DNA from: Casuarina equisetifolia | Taxonomy: Eukaryota; Streptophyta; Magnoliopsida; Fagales; Casuarinaceae | Assembly: GCA_028551475.1 (NCBI GenBank) | Contig: CM052358.1 | Span: forward strand, 20,300,853 to 20,364,852 | Direction of reading: 5' to 3' | DNA length: 64,000 nucleotides | Shown here: positions 1 through 12,830 of the stretch, piece after piece | Layout: each line of letters begins with the position of its first letter | Numbering within the stretch: the stretch's first letter is position 1 | The notes under the pieces: model-generated | What the model saw: only the letters and a program-made list of their open reading frames with translations | What the model was told of the DNA's origin: nothing | Database searches by the model: none | Translations under genes and position numbers: made by a program

Positions 1-2232
1 TGCTACAAAGCTTTTACAAAATGAATTGGACAAAAGTCCCAAATTTGTTCAAGCCCTAGCACTTTTTACTTTTAGAAAATCAACTTAATAATAGTTTATA
101 TTGAAGCATAAATTGATTCTCTAATAAGTAAGTAATGAGTTCAGAATATAGTCACCCAATAAGAACAAATTCATGAGTTGTATAAACTTGAATGAAGAGT
201 ATAAGATGTTTGCTTTCTTTATGATTTTTGGCCAACTAAATAGTAGTGAGTATGATGTTCTCAAATAGCTTCAAAATAACTCACATTTCACCTTTAAATA
301 GTCATTTTGACATCTCTGAGCAAGATCACATCTTCTTCCTATTAGGAGCTTTCTCTTTCCTTTTCTCCATCCAATTTTGAGTTGTTAAAAGTGAATGGAG
401 ATGGGGTTGGCTTTTTGTCTTAATTCCATTCAAAACTATGCTCCAAAACACCATCATTTTGTCCAAATTTTAAGTTACTAATTTGGAGCTCTAAGGAGCC
501 AAAAATGGGTTTCCAAGTCAGAATATGTGTTTCACTTGAATCCCCTTTAATCCTCTTCAATCTTGAAGTAATCCTTCATAGGTGTTTCACAAATTGATGG
601 ATTAACTTTGTACTTACCAAAGCCCCATGATTTCAACTTTAGAAACTCTCTAATTTACTTCCAATTTCTCTTTTTACTAGTTAGGTCATGAGTTGTAAAC
701 AACACATTAATCTTTTCAAATTAATCTTTTATAAGCAATGGTTTGTTGATTTTTCTTCATAGATTTGTTTTACTCTTTGTTAGTTTTCAATTGAATACTC
801 TTTCACTATCATTTGAATTGTTTCTAGTGACCATTTTTAACTATAAGAGGCAGTGATGTTGAACAATGTTTCTGGGTTGCTTAGGTTCACGAGTCATGTT
901 GGGTTAAGCACACACTCACGGGGCACTCACACAAGTAGGCTTCATAGGTTGCTTAATCTAAGTCGTGCACTTTTAATTGAGTCGTGGGTCATGAAAACTA
1001 GGTTACTTGCATGCCGAGCTTAAGTTGCTTGAGCCTAATTGTGTTTAGGCTCGTGTAGCTTTGGGCTTTGCTAATTCAAGCTTTTCCTACAAAATATTCC
1101 AGTATCATTTTTCTAATAAAATCCAATAAATAAAAAAATGATTTTAATTATCTTTTTCTTATCACTAAAATGTTAATACATTCTAATATCATTAAAACAT
1201 ATTCCAACAATTTTAGTGTCCAAAATTTAAAAGGATTGGAATTGTTATGACTTATGTAGATTCATATGATGAGGATACAATAAGTGTGGTAGGACTTGGT
1301 TTTAAAGATGAGTATTGTCTTCACATTGTAAGCGTGAGAATAAGCTTTTGACCTTATAAGACTTTTGTACTTAATGCCTTAAAGTTTTAGGATAAGCTCT
1401 TATACTTTAATATGATATCATAACAAGGATGGACATTTGCTTTGTAATCTCTTATGCCCTAATTTTGAGCTTATTTTCATGTGCAATACTTATGTTAGTA
1501 TATTGGGTAAAATGTGATGAGGTGAAACCAACTCCAACCACACCTATTGTTGAGACTTATGCCTTAAGGTTATAGAATGAGCTCTCACACTTTAGTTGTT
1601 AAATAGTAAGGCAAGAAAAAAAAAAGGAAGAAGCATGCACACAGGGTGAAACAAATTTAGACATCCTTTAATGTCTCACATTTAGTGTAGAATAGTTGTT
1701 CCTTATAAAAGCATTATGGTGAGTAATGTAACTAGTAGCTGAGTAGTGTAAATAAACTTGTAGTTGCTTGTTATGTTTGTGTATTTTGCATTAAGGATGA
1801 ATGCCATAATGCAATATTCTACTACCTAGGTCTTTATCATTTGTGATCTTTTTTGTCTAGTTATGATCAAGCCATTGCATATTGGTGCTAATCGAGTTAG
1901 GAAACAAGTTTATAATGTTACCACTAATGGAAAGGAATAGCCATACCCAGACTACTGTATGACTTTAATCCTAATTCTTCATGATATATGGATTAAGTTA
2001 TGATTTTATCAAGGAACTTGATCTTTTTTTGGACCTATATGCATTCTAAACCTAGCAACTTTAAGATTGTGCATCAAAGCTTAAAAAGGTTGGGATTAAT
2101 GGTTGAGATTGAAAGAAAAGCTATTGACTTCCTTTTTTTTTTAGCCTACCATAAGACTTGCTTTGACACATGTTTAGAAGTGAAAAGTGTAAGTAGGAAG
2201 AAGAAAAGAGAATAAGAGGTGGAAAAGTAATT
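1..2232. other. Non-coding, AT-rich intergenic DNA
   Basis: No open frame resembles a known protein and none has plausible splice structure. The frame at 2000-2215 (71 codons) lacks recognisable motifs and lies just before a repeat array, so I do not call it a gene. Phrases such as 'gagctctcacacttta' and 'ccttataagactttt' recur in degenerate form around 1340-1590, which suggests old repeat-derived DNA. Confidence 0.5.
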
Positions 2233-2950
2233 GTTAGGATTTCATCCCGCATAGTAAGTAAAGTTTTATGAATATAAGTTAGCATCTATCTTTCCTCAAG
2301 AGTGCTTCGGGGGGAATATCAAAGAGCATAGTTAATATGATATCAAAGTTAGGCTTTTCCTTTTCTAACCTGTAGCCAAAAGGCATTTCATGTTATTTGA
2401 ATATCACTTCCTAGCGTGGAGGAGAAATGTTAGGATTTCATCCTATACCAAAAATAAAGTTTCATTCTTAAGGTCTTATATGAATTAGTAACTTTTTTCA
2501 CTTATAAACACTTTTAGAAGAATACCACATGGGCCACTTAATAGTAAGCCTTTTCCCTTCTAAGCCAATGGCCATAAGACCTTCTATGTTAGTTGAATAT
2601 TACTTCCTAGCATGAAGGGGACATGTTGGGATTTTGTCTCATATTAAAAGTGGATTTTCATTCTATGGCCTTATATGAGTTAATGCTTTTCTTTTCTGAT
2701 GAGTGCTTTCAAAAAAATACCATGGAGCCCACTTGATATGGTAATAGAGTAAGCTTTTCCTTTCTAGATTGATAGCCAATTGGCCTTTCATGTTAGTAGA
2801 ATATCACTTCCTAACGTAGAGGAGGCATATTGGGCTTTTGTCCTATACTAAAAGTGGAGTTTCCTTATTAGGGCCTTATATGAGTTGATGCCTATCTTTG
2901 GAGAAATAACAAAAGGCCCACTTAATGGGGAAAACTTGCTTTGCATATGT
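2233..2950. repeat. Degenerate tandem array, about 195-bp unit, four copies
   Basis: A unit beginning 'gttaggatttcatcc' or 'gttgggattttgtct' recurs at about 2233, 2429, 2625 and 2830, a period of about 195-205 bp. Shared landmarks in each unit are a 'ccttatatgagtt' block, a 'gggcccactta' block, 'aagcttttcctttcta', and 'atatcacttcctagcgt' just before the next unit. The copies differ by many substitutions and small indels, so this is an old local amplification. No coding potential was seen. Confidence 0.75.
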
Positions 2951-3740
2951 ATATAAAAGAGATATAAGGGACTCAACAAGGAAAAATAATAAAACCTATT
3001 ACAAGCATGAAAATTATATTATACACTTTCTGAAACGAGTATGACTCACATCATGACGTGATATTTGATAATAACAACACTATTTAACACTTAAGGACAA
3101 ACAACTTGAGAGCATCCCCTCCACGGTTGGAAATGCGGAAGTCCATTTGCTACACTTTTTCTAGGAGTCATTTCGTTTGACTGCACTTCTTTTCAAGGCT
3201 GTATAGTTACTTTTTTTTTGCTATTCTTTCATGAGATTCCTCAGCACTCGGGTAAAAAGAAGAATAGAGTGGAATTGATCTTTGTTGAATGACGTAAGAA
3301 CTCCAACTTTACTCGTGTCTCTACCAATTAACTGTGCTTGAAGGCTTAACGAAAAGAATATGACCCAAAAAAAAAAAAAAACTTTAATGGGGTTGCATGC
3401 TCCACCACCATTGAATTTTTAGGGTATGATTGAAGATAGGGTTGATAAGATTCTTTTCCCACATAGATTTAAATAAAGGGACCCAAAAGTAAACGGACTC
3501 CAAATCCATTAAGAGCTGGTGGATTCCACCTAAGAAAAAATTGAAACTAGATGATTATGATTGTGATTCCCATTATGATTATTTCTTCCATATTGTTAGC
3601 ATACATTGCGCAATAATCGATCCAGGTGCAGGAATATAAAATACTTTATATCTTTCAATGATTTCAAATTGCAAATCAGCAAAACAAGCTTCCAGTCTCC
3701 ATTTCCATTATTCTTGTTCATAAATGTGTATGGAGCTCTT
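2951..3740. other. Non-coding; includes the 3' flank of the minus-strand peptidase gene
   Basis: No gene was recognised. The part nearest 3740 should hold the 3' UTR of the S28 peptidase gene, which reads toward lower coordinates. Overlapping frames here are shadows of its last exon. Confidence 0.5.
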
Positions 3741-6650
3741 CTAAGATCGCATCCTAACGCGCTGTTCGTACTCCAGAAGATCAGCCTGGTACTTGGCAAT
3801 CCAATTTTCAATTATATTGATCTCTTTCTCTCTTTGCATGACCAACCATTGGGGATCACTGTCGTTTGCCTTGAGTATGTCCAAGCAATGAGAACCTGCA
3901 GAAATTGGATGTTCACTCCACTTAAGTCCTAAAAAATCCCTTGAAAGATACACTCATAAACTTGTATGGCAACAGTTATGGGGAAATTCATTAACCATAT
4001 CATATGATAGATGGAAATCTCTTTCTTTCTGACGGTTTCTTTGACTGAGGTTTTGTTTGCCTTATTTAGTTTTCTTAGGTATTCTTTTTCTTTGGTGATT
4101 AATTAACAAGCTTACTGAGATGTGTACCATTAACGGTAGAGACGGCAAGGATGCTATCAGAAATGTTCTCCAAGACCCTATGACAAAAGACCAAATAGTT
4201 ATATTAATCATAAGTCTAAACACTTCCAAAGATAATGAAAACTGAGAAGTTGAGCCTTTTGTTTACCCGCCGCTACTGTAGGGATCTCTTAGTCCATTGG
4301 AGAATATGATGTTGCTAGCGAACCTATGGAGAGTTAGTTTTAAATCCTGCAATTTGACAATGTGAGATGCATCGAGAGTTATTATCAATAAGAAGCATCA
4401 GAAATAGTTTTCAAATGTTTAAAGAAGATAAATCGGAACATACTTGACCGCCGTAATAAGTGGTCACCCAGTGAGGCTGAGGCAGGACGCCATACAAACT
4501 TTTGCACTGATTCATGAATTTATTTAGACTGAAAGGTTCTGGTGGGAACATAGAATCTTCGGATTCATGGCCAATTGGCATAACCATCTCGCTACAGCTC
4601 TGTAAATGTAGAAAAGTCACATAACTTTAACCAACCCACAGCACTCATGTTCGTATTTGGTACAAAGTTTCTCATTCCCTCTCTCAAGGAAAAAGAAACG
4701 AAAAAGACAGCTAGCGGCCGTTATACGCACGACTGTCCTGCCAAAAGGTCCTATAACAACTTTACCACGCTTCTAATCCGATGTCCCGGAGGCTCACTTT
4801 ACGGCAACTCACACTCACCCATAAGATGATAGCCCTTTCCCCTTCCACAAACTTGCAACGTGAGACTTAGCTCGAATACCAAATGTTATACCCGCGGCCA
4901 TTCTGCCAATAAGTTTAAACCTAATGACCAGCCACAAGGTATTCCAATTGAATATTGTCACCCACCAGGCCCAATAAATCCGATGCATCCCAAGTCCCCA
5001 GAAGCCAGTAACAGAAGCAGAGAAAACTTCACACTGGTGTGAGATCAATGATTTTTATGATATTGTAAAGTGTATAAAACAGAAATTTACCTGCCAACTC
5101 CACCCTTCATTTGTATCACTCGGAAAATTGAATTCATTCGTGTCATAACATGACCGGTTTCCCATATAAGCAACAACACCCGCATATATTTGGCCAAGAG
5201 TATCAGTTCCCACAGCGGCTCCATCAACGGCTGTGCAGATAACGTTTACTGGGTATTTTGGGGGATGATTATATTGAGCTGCATCAGTATATATATCGTC
5301 TAAATAGTCCTTCAGATAAGAAGTTCTTTTTAGCCGACTGTGAAACAGAAAAAAAACTTTTAAGTAGAGTTTGGAATTGTAAAGAAATGCATACAATAAA
5401 ACAAAGTGCTATTAGTTACCGGCAAGCATTAAATCTCTTGCTAAGGGTTGAAAGACCACGAGGCCCGGAAGCGACTCTATCAATTTCGGTCCATGATTGC
5501 TGTATGGTTTCAAAGCAACTTTTACTAGATTCCTGCATAGAAAATCAAAGTTATTTTAGGCTTTTCAAGGCTTTAAACATACTTTAATTGTAGATCTAAA
5601 ATATCAAAAAATTTGTCCTCTTACTTTGAAATCCTTTGATACTACAGAATAGTATCCGGCTTTTGGTGAAACGCCGTCAAAGTACAGGACTGGGGCTGAA
5701 GAAGCGAGCGATCCGAGTACAACGTGCGGATACTTCAGCCGAAACCATGCTGCAAGCACTGCAAAATTATGTAAACGAAATATTCAAGACAAGGGATAAA
5801 GTTAGTGACTACTTGTTAATATGCTACGTAGTGGCAGAGAATGGATTCATGGAGACTTACTTCCTCCATAGGATCCTCCAATTGCGATTACTGGAGAATT
5901 TTCTGCAGACAAATTTTTCTTCACGTGTAAGAGCACAGCAGCGTAATCTGCTAAAGCCTGAGCGGAGTTGAAACAACCACGAGTTGTCCCATTCTTCAAA
6001 GCCTTTTTCATGGATCCATATGGTACCGATTTCCCATAGTACCGATGCTATATAGAATACAAACAGTTTGTCAATCGAAGATTGCAGTAACATGTCAAGA
6101 ATATCATAATTTTCACTTCCAAATCCGTACAAGAACATGTTGATTAGTGGAGAGCTGTCATGAAATAAATAATATAAAACAATAACGAGCTAGGGTCTTT
6201 CAAAACATGTTAAGGGAGTGGGAGTTTGGTGATAGTTCACTTTACCTCTATGTACACTTGGAGGGCCTTAAAGCGGGGGGCATTATCATTGGGAAACCCA
6301 AGGACGGATAAATCATCTTCCAAGGGTGCCTCTGCCCCAAGATATGCCAAAATTGGTGCGTTCGAGTCCGCCCCGCCCCAGTACTTAAAGTTGATCAAAT
6401 ATCTCTGCTTAAAAGTGGCGTAGCTATCAGGCCTGAAGTTGAAGTGATCAAGTGTTTGGGTGTAATAAAATGTTTTGAGATCGATAGAGTTGTATGAAGA
6501 TGTGGTTCGGGGTTCATGCAGCGATGTTATCCGTGTTGTTCCTAACCTTGGAAACTTAAACTCTGTATCAGAAGCACAAGCTGAAAAACTTGAGAAGAAG
6601 AAGAACAAAGAAAGTAACTCCAACGAGTTTCGAAGAGAGCCCATTGCCAC
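3741..6650 (-). CDS. S28 serine carboxypeptidase, lysosomal Pro-X carboxypeptidase-like (9 exons)
   Basis: Nine exons join in frame with GT-AG borders: 6650-6246, 6047-5861, 5758-5625, 5532-5420, 5337-5091, 4599-4444, 4346-4267, 4177-4128 and 3895-3741 (stop TAG 3743-3741). The product is 508 residues, the usual size for plant S28 enzymes, and it is uninterrupted. Residues 1 to about 27 form a signal peptide with a Leu/Phe-rich core ([10 protein letters not shown]). Family landmarks are TLDHFNF, YIEHRYYGKS, and the nucleophile motif GGSYGG (Ser194), which is split between exons 2 and 3. Further landmarks are [31 protein letters not shown] (Asp435) and GSHCLD (His460). Members of this family remove C-terminal residues after proline in vacuolar or apoplastic compartments; the substrate here is unknown. 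N-glycosylation sequons are present (NGT, NLS, NRS, NIS, NGS). The start is the first ATG before the signal peptide, with a TATA box about 80 bp upstream. Confidence 0.95.
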
Positions 6651-6726
6651 ACACTAGAAGATTAGGTAGAATATCTAATCAAGTTTCTCTATGTAGAGCT
6701 TCTTAAGTCTTAATGTGGTTGGCACA

Positions 6727-6734
6727 TATTTATA
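6727..6734 (-). promoter_or_regulatory. TATA box of the S28 peptidase gene
   Basis: Read on the minus strand this is TATAAATA, 77 bp upstream of the ATG at 6650. That would place transcription start near 6700 and leave a 5' leader of about 45-50 bases. The position and match fit a plant core promoter; there is no direct evidence of use. Confidence 0.6.
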
Positions 6735-9700
6735 CTGGAAGATATTGAGAATCTCTGACGAAATCTTTCTTGACGTCATATATGTTAGTAAAAATACTGT
6801 TCTAGGTGGTGATAATTTGAGAGTATAATTACCTTTACCAATGGGAAAATATCTCTAGAATGCGAAGAGAATGGCCTAGGGAAGCTACTCTTGGTTGGGC
6901 GGCAAATGAGAATGGCCTACAAATTACTTTCCATGTTCTAAACTACACCAGCATTTGTGATTGCACTATCCTTTTCTTTTCTTCTTTTTTCCTTTTTCTC
7001 GTATATCAATTTTTGCAGTTACAATTCCATTAGTAAGGGTCCTGAAAGAATCCAATTATAACGTTCGTTCATGGCTTTTCCGGTGTGAACTGATGGGACA
7101 GCCGTTGAAAAGGTTTATAGATGCTTTCACCACATTGGACGGCCGTCTTTTTAGTGGTTTTTCTTTTTGTAAAGGAGACCACTCAAACAAAAGGTGGTCA
7201 TAGACGTTAAAGCATTCCTGTCGGGGTTCTTGAAGGTGGCAAGAAGAATCCGTGATGGAAAAACACATAACATGGAGGGAAAGTTCTCCGAAGTTTATTA
7301 TTGATAAGACGTGGGCAATAAAATTTATACTATTAAGGAAGCTATTGAAAATTTTGTTCATTAATTATTAAATTATCTTTTAAGTTGGATATGAACATTT
7401 TAATAATTGCCAATAAAATTTGATTTTCTTCAATATAATTTTTATTTATTACGGATTTTTTCTTACTTAAGTAATTGACTAAAATAAATTTTTAAAAAAA
7501 AAGAAGGGAAAAAGGATCACCATTAGAATGAGGTGTTCGACTTTGTTCAATTAAATGCTGCTTGTTCACTAAGTAAACTAAAAATGATCAGTTAAAAATC
7601 AAATTTTACCAAGCATATTTATCTATAATATCCATAACACAATTTTTATAGTGTAACAAAGAACTAAGTACTTTTGGAGCCTTTCAATAAATTGTTCCAT
7701 ACTTCTAGTAATTCTTAGTTAGTAAACCAAAGTCTTCGTCACCATAAGCTGAAAGGTAATCCTACACTTTTTTGACAGTCTCGGAGAAAGTTTACAAAAT
7801 TCCTTTCGCAGAAAAAAAAAAAAGAAGAAAATCTTAGACAGCAACATTAGAATTTCTTCCGATGCTAAAAAGGAAGCTTCGGGACAATGAGTTTCAGAAA
7901 CATGAACACATTGGAATATTTTCAAAGCAATAGTGTCAGGCACCTTGCTGATCCGAACGACTTTGAAAAGCCACAAGGTTCCAGAAGATCATATCAGTGA
8001 CAACACTTCCAATCACATCTATTAGAAGCATTCAAACGGAAATGATGCACTTAATTATTAAGACTTTCAAGCTTTACCACTTACAAAATGTTATTACTAT
8101 TACTATTAGTGTTCATAGGCCCTCTATTGATCTGGCATACATACACACTATCCATCAAGCCCAACAATCCTCCCTCCCTCCAGCAACCTATTGGGAGTCA
8201 AATCTACAACTTGCTCTAATATCACTTATTATGATCATCAACTCGTATTATTGCATCAAAAGAAACTATTATTAATGAATTGCATATCCTATTCCTCTTC
8301 AACATATTCAACAATAATGTCCAAAGGTTTGTTGGCAACTTAGCATACACACGCACAAACCCCAAGTTCATCCACCACTTTATTGTCCATAATACAAATA
8401 TATTAAATCTACGAAGCTTTTCTTTTGATGACCTTTCAGTTACATTTACATTTCTCATATAATAGAAAAACCTTTGAAAGTTTACCTTTCACATCAAAAG
8501 TTAGGGTAAATGAATGCATGGTCTGGTATGTCGTTATCGTTTTTGCTTAACCAACTCAAAGGTGCTTAAATGATTTAATTTAATTTCACCGTTCTTTCGT
8601 AAAGCTTCCACGTATCTATGTGGTTCTCTTCTCTTCGTCCTCTCATTCTTATCTCCTTTACGTTTTTCTTTTGCTTTTTCCCTACATAGACTACAACCTT
8701 GACACTGGAAAAATGATCTCCCACATAAACTGTCAGCTGGAAACATAATACCCTAACTTGAATCTGTCCCAGTTGAACTAATTTATGTTGTCAGCTCTTT
8801 TGCCGGAAAAATAAAAGTATTTAGGAAGCATGCTTATTGTTTGGGTAAGTCCTAAAATTAAGAAATATTCCAGTTGGAATTCTATCTGGAAGCAAAACTT
8901 GTAAGTTTTATTCACAGGAATTATCTGATGATTTCAAAAAGCATTTTGAGTTTTCAAAGAAAAAACTGGATATGTTTGATTTGATCCAATGTTAGATATA
9001 CTTTTAGGCTTATAAATAACTCAAAATAGAATAACGAAGGAGATAATTTTTTATGATTGTGCATAAGATGTGGGTAGTAGTGCGATATATCATAGGATCT
9101 CATAGGTAATCGAACAACCACCTTTTTATTATTTGTAATTTTTTAACGAAGATCACTGCAGTAATAGGTTGGGTATCTAGTTTTGCTAGATTCTGTCAAA
9201 AACAGCAACTCTGGATCACATGTTAAATTTCTTCATTCTTCCCTTTTTTACAAATCTAATTCCAATTCTGCCATTTATGAAATTCCAAGAATTAGAGAAC
9301 CTCTCGGTTGAAGTCTTACTATGAGCTTGAAGATTACTTTAATCAACTCCCACCTTCCATCCTAAATAAATATGACTCAATTCACCTGTTAATTTATCCA
9401 ACACAACTCAACCATCCCAACATATCTTAGGTCATCGGCATATCTGAGAAGTTATTTATTAAATGGAAGATTGTCAAAAGAAGTGCTCTGTGCGTTTATA
9501 CATTAAATGGAAAATTGTCAAAAGAAGTGCTCCGTGTATTTAATATCAGATGGTGGGGAGGAAAGTTGTGGGAAAACATTCCGTGTTTGTCCAAAGAAGT
9601 GTTCTGTATATTTACCATCAGATGGTGGTGGTTTTGTGGTCAGGAATCATTGCACATTTGAAGAGTGCTAAAAGATGTAAATTGAAACCAGTGCCACCAA

Positions 9701-9839
9701 GACGACCTTCTGGAACATCTTTTGGTTCTTTGGAGTTGGTTGGTCCATACCAAACCACTCTTTTAAGAATGATTCCCATGCGTCCTTGGTTCTAAGTCTT
9801 GTAAAGGACTCTTTTAGGATAAGGAAAGGAATTCTAAAT
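6735..9839. other. Intergenic region without a recognised gene
   Basis: Frames here are short and show no known domain. The first few hundred bases are the upstream region of the minus-strand peptidase gene. Between 8150 and 8230 there is a purine/pyrimidine stretch and a primer-binding-site-like string on the minus strand, but no matching LTR pair was found. A short direct repeat at 9455-9605 is listed separately. Confidence 0.5.
9455..9605. repeat. Short direct repeat, about 50-60 bp unit, three degenerate copies
   Basis: The phrase 'attaaatggaagattgtcaaaagaagtgctc' (given here in sense only) recurs at about 9457 and 9504 with few changes. A weaker third copy containing 'gtccaaagaagtgttct' lies near 9590. 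Each is followed by a 'tgtatttaccatcagatggtgg'-type stretch. No function is visible. Confidence 0.6.
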
Positions 9840-11386
9840 TGTTGTATAACATTTTTAAGCCTTTGAAAACTAAGTACTTTATGTGACTTTCTAAAATCAT
9901 GTTTTTTTAACCCATTTCAATTTAGTTTATTCTTCACAAATAAAGTCCTGATTCCATAATTCTCATTACTATTGGTGAAAAATACAAGAGGTTCACTCAC
10001 ATTAAAACTACAATGGTGGGTAGACACAACAAAACAACATGTAGTTAACGGATGTTTTTACATCGTTCATCTTTGAAAAGCCACAAAGTCATATCTACAT
10101 TGCTTTGCATTGAAAACCCTTTAGAATGACATGCTATTCCATCCCATCAAACTCAAAATCTCGTTTCACACATCTCCAAAGGGGAACATCTTTAAGCTAC
10201 TTGAAAACCAAGTTTTTAATATGAATTTTTGAAGTTATGTTTTTTTTTTTGACAAATTTCAATATTCCTTTTTCTTTGTATAAAGAGCCTCAATTAGGAC
10301 ATTCATAATTTACCTTATTGCTCCCTAAAAGTACAAAAGGTTCATTCATGTTAAAATAACAAGTGGGTTATATACATCCAACAAAACGAAATGTCATTGA
10401 TAGATTTACTATGTCATTCACCTTTGGAAAGCCACAAATTCATATATGAATTGATTTGATTTGAAAATCCTCTAAATAACATTTTATTCCCTTCTATCAA
10501 ACATGAGAGCACACTTTACCTATCTCCAAAAGGGTACCCCAATAAGCACCTAGAAACCTAGTATTTTAGATTACTTTTAAACCATGTTTTTTTAATCCAC
10601 TTCAATTTACTTTATACTTTTCAAATAAAATCTCTTAGGATACCAAAAGTACAAGAATTTCACACATGTCAAAATAACAAGTGGGTTAGTTACACATAAC
10701 AAACACAACATGTATTTGACAAATATTTTTTTAGTATCATTCATCTCCAAAAAGGAACAAACTCAAATATAAGCTTATTTATGTTGGAAACCCTTTAAAA
10801 TGACATCCTTTTCCATCTCATCAAACATGACATCCCATTTCACCCATCTCTAGTGGTGTGCTCTTTTAACTCCTTGAAAACTAAGTGTTTTATATGACTT
10901 TCTAAAATTGTGCATTTTTAACCCATTTCAACTTTATATTGTGCAAATAAAGTCTCAAATAGGACACTTCATAATTCCCATTACCACTAACCAAAAATAC
11001 AAGAAGTTTTGTACACACAATAAAATGACATGTCGTTAAGGGATTATTTTCCGTCATTTGACTTTGAAAAGCCAAAAACTCAAATTGAAATGGATTTGCA
11101 TTGGAAATCCTCTAGAATGACTTGCAACTTCATCCTATCAAACTTGAGAACTAGGTTCATTCATCTCCAAAGAACACTTTTAGGCACTTAAAACCTAGTG
11201 TTTTATATAAATTTATTAAATCATGCCTTTCTAATCCATTTCAATTTACTTTATCCTTTGTAAATAAAGTCACAATTAGGACACTTTATAGTTAAGGTTA
11301 CTATTGGCTAAAAATACAAGAAGTTTACTCACACCAAAACAACAAGTGAGTTACGTAAACTTACTTAAAAACGATGTAGTTAGATA
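9840..11386. repeat. Satellite-like tandem array A, about 305-345-bp unit, about 4.5 copies
   Basis: The same ordered landmarks repeat: 'gactttctaaaa', 'acccatttcaattta', 'aataaagtc', 'aattaggacac', 'aaatacaagagg', 'caagtgggtta', 'aaaatgacatg', 'catctccaaaaag', 'gaaaccctttagaatgac', 'ccatcccatcaaac' and 'tttcacccatctcc'. The 'actttctaaaa' landmark falls near 9885, 10225, 10570, 10900 and 11205, giving units of about 305-345 bp. No frame is conserved between units. The same family forms array B at 23400-26260. Confidence 0.85.
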
Positions 11387-11741
11387 GAACAAGCTTTGCC
11401 ATGAAATCTATAGGTTTCGTGAAATAATTTCTTGCACAAAAGATAGAACTCTAACAAAACAAAGAAAAGCCCTTTTTAAGAAAGTTGGGTTGAATTCGAT
11501 GATTTTAAAGTCTAATTGTTTACCTATTTATAGCACACGAATTCCAAATGAAAGAACAAACAAACTTAAATCATAGCAATCCATTTCGACTACAAAGCGT
11601 CACATTTAAATTTACAGCAGAAAAAGAAAACATTTGCAAACCTAATCGTTTGCAATTCTGAAAAAATTATCGCAATTAATGTTAATGTGACTTTCCGATT
11701 TTTGCAAATTCTAGTCGATTGGTATGCTCTAAATAAAACAC
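11387..11741. repeat. Repeated block X, copy 1 (adjoins array A)
   Basis: This block is homologous to 22797-23117: both start near 'gaacaag.tttgccatgaaat' and end near 'ctctaaataaa.cac'. Read on the minus strand it contains a TATA-like string (TATAAATAGG), which is typical of an LTR, so an LTR or solo LTR is possible. TG...CA ends and a target duplication were not found. It directly adjoins array A on the left and a copia fragment on the right. Confidence 0.65.
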
Positions 11742-12830
11742 TAATTTATCAACAGGGCATTTGAATTCAGCTTTTTTATGAGATTGGTCAATAGTCTTTT
11801 GTTTTTTTGAACTCTATGAAATAAGATTTGATCCAAGAAAAATGCAAATCCTTTACTTGATTATCAATCATCACATTAACTAGCCCAACCAGCATTAGAA
11901 AAGACATTGAGATTATAGGTTAAGGCTTTTGTGATTTGATTTCCATGTTAAGGTGTATCAAAAAGAAATCACACAATATGCTTAAGAAATGTTTAGTGAG
12001 TAATAGTTGGTGCATGCATATATTGAGATACTATGTTAACAACATATGAAATATTAGGTAGTGTGGAATCTGAGTAAGGCTTACTATCATGTGTTAATAG
12101 TGTATAGCTTGTTGTGTAAGGTATTAAGACACCTTGAGTTTCAACTATTTTGGCACAAAAAATTATTTTATGAGCAAATTTTACTTGGTGAAATAATAAG
12201 GCATGCTTGGAATATTGGCTTCAATTCCTAAAAAGTAGTGTAACTTTCCTAAATCCTTATTCCAAATTCATTTTTAAGTTATGCAAGCAAATGTGACATT
12301 GGTGTCATGTAACTACCAATAAAAATTATATTGCCAGCATAGACTAAGAGAAAAATATTGTATGTTATTGTGTGTAAAATAAAGAGTGAAGGATTTGCCT
12401 TAGAAATTGTAAACCCAGTGTGTTAAAGAAATTGACTAAGATGATTCCATGCACGTGGAATTTATTTTAATATGTAGAATGGTTGTTTTACATTACACAA
12501 AAATTATGGTTTGTTAGGATTAACAAACCCTTGGGACTATAGTATATAATTTTTTTCATTTAACGTGCCATGTAGGAAGGCTTTTTTGACATCAAATTGT
12601 TCTATTTTCCATCCTTAGATATGCAAGCACAAGTATTGTTCTTGCTGTAACTAGCTTTACAATGGGATTGCAAATTCTAATATAATCAATTCTAAGAGAT
12701 TACTAAAACCCTTAGCGGCAAGTTGTGTTTTAAGGTGCTTAAAGGTGCCATCTAATTTTAATTTGACTTTATATACCCATTTGTAACCTATGGGAATAAC
12801 ATATGGTGTTAAAGAACTAAATCTTGTGTT
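11742..12830 (-). pseudogene. Copia reverse transcriptase/RNase H fragment, decayed
   Basis: Read on the minus strand, in order: a 'GYKWVYKVKLKLDG' block (about 12790-12740), a weak 'CQKSLPTWH/LHG' region, and 'LLVYAGNIIFIGSY' (12346-12312), where the catalytic YVDD has become YAGN. Next come 'NISYVVNIVSQYMHAPT' (about 12060-12000) and an RNase H stretch 'FFLGSNLISWSSKKQ' (about 11850-11790). Stops and frameshifts are frequent. The 3' end is cut by block X in mid-RNase H, and gag, protease and integrase are absent. Dead copia remnant. Confidence 0.8.

Noticed and set aside
7056..7361. 101-codon minus-strand frame
   Set aside because: No domain, no homologous motif, and no support from splice sites.
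8155..8230. Minus-strand string TGATATTAGAGCA close to a purine run and TGTTGGGCTTGATGG, suggestive of a miniature (TRIM) LTR element
   Set aside because: The sequences on either side are not similar to each other, so no LTR pair exists.
9550..9795. 81-codon frame containing PPRRPSGTSFGSLELVGPYQT
   Set aside because: Part of it overlaps a short direct repeat and no protein family is recognised.
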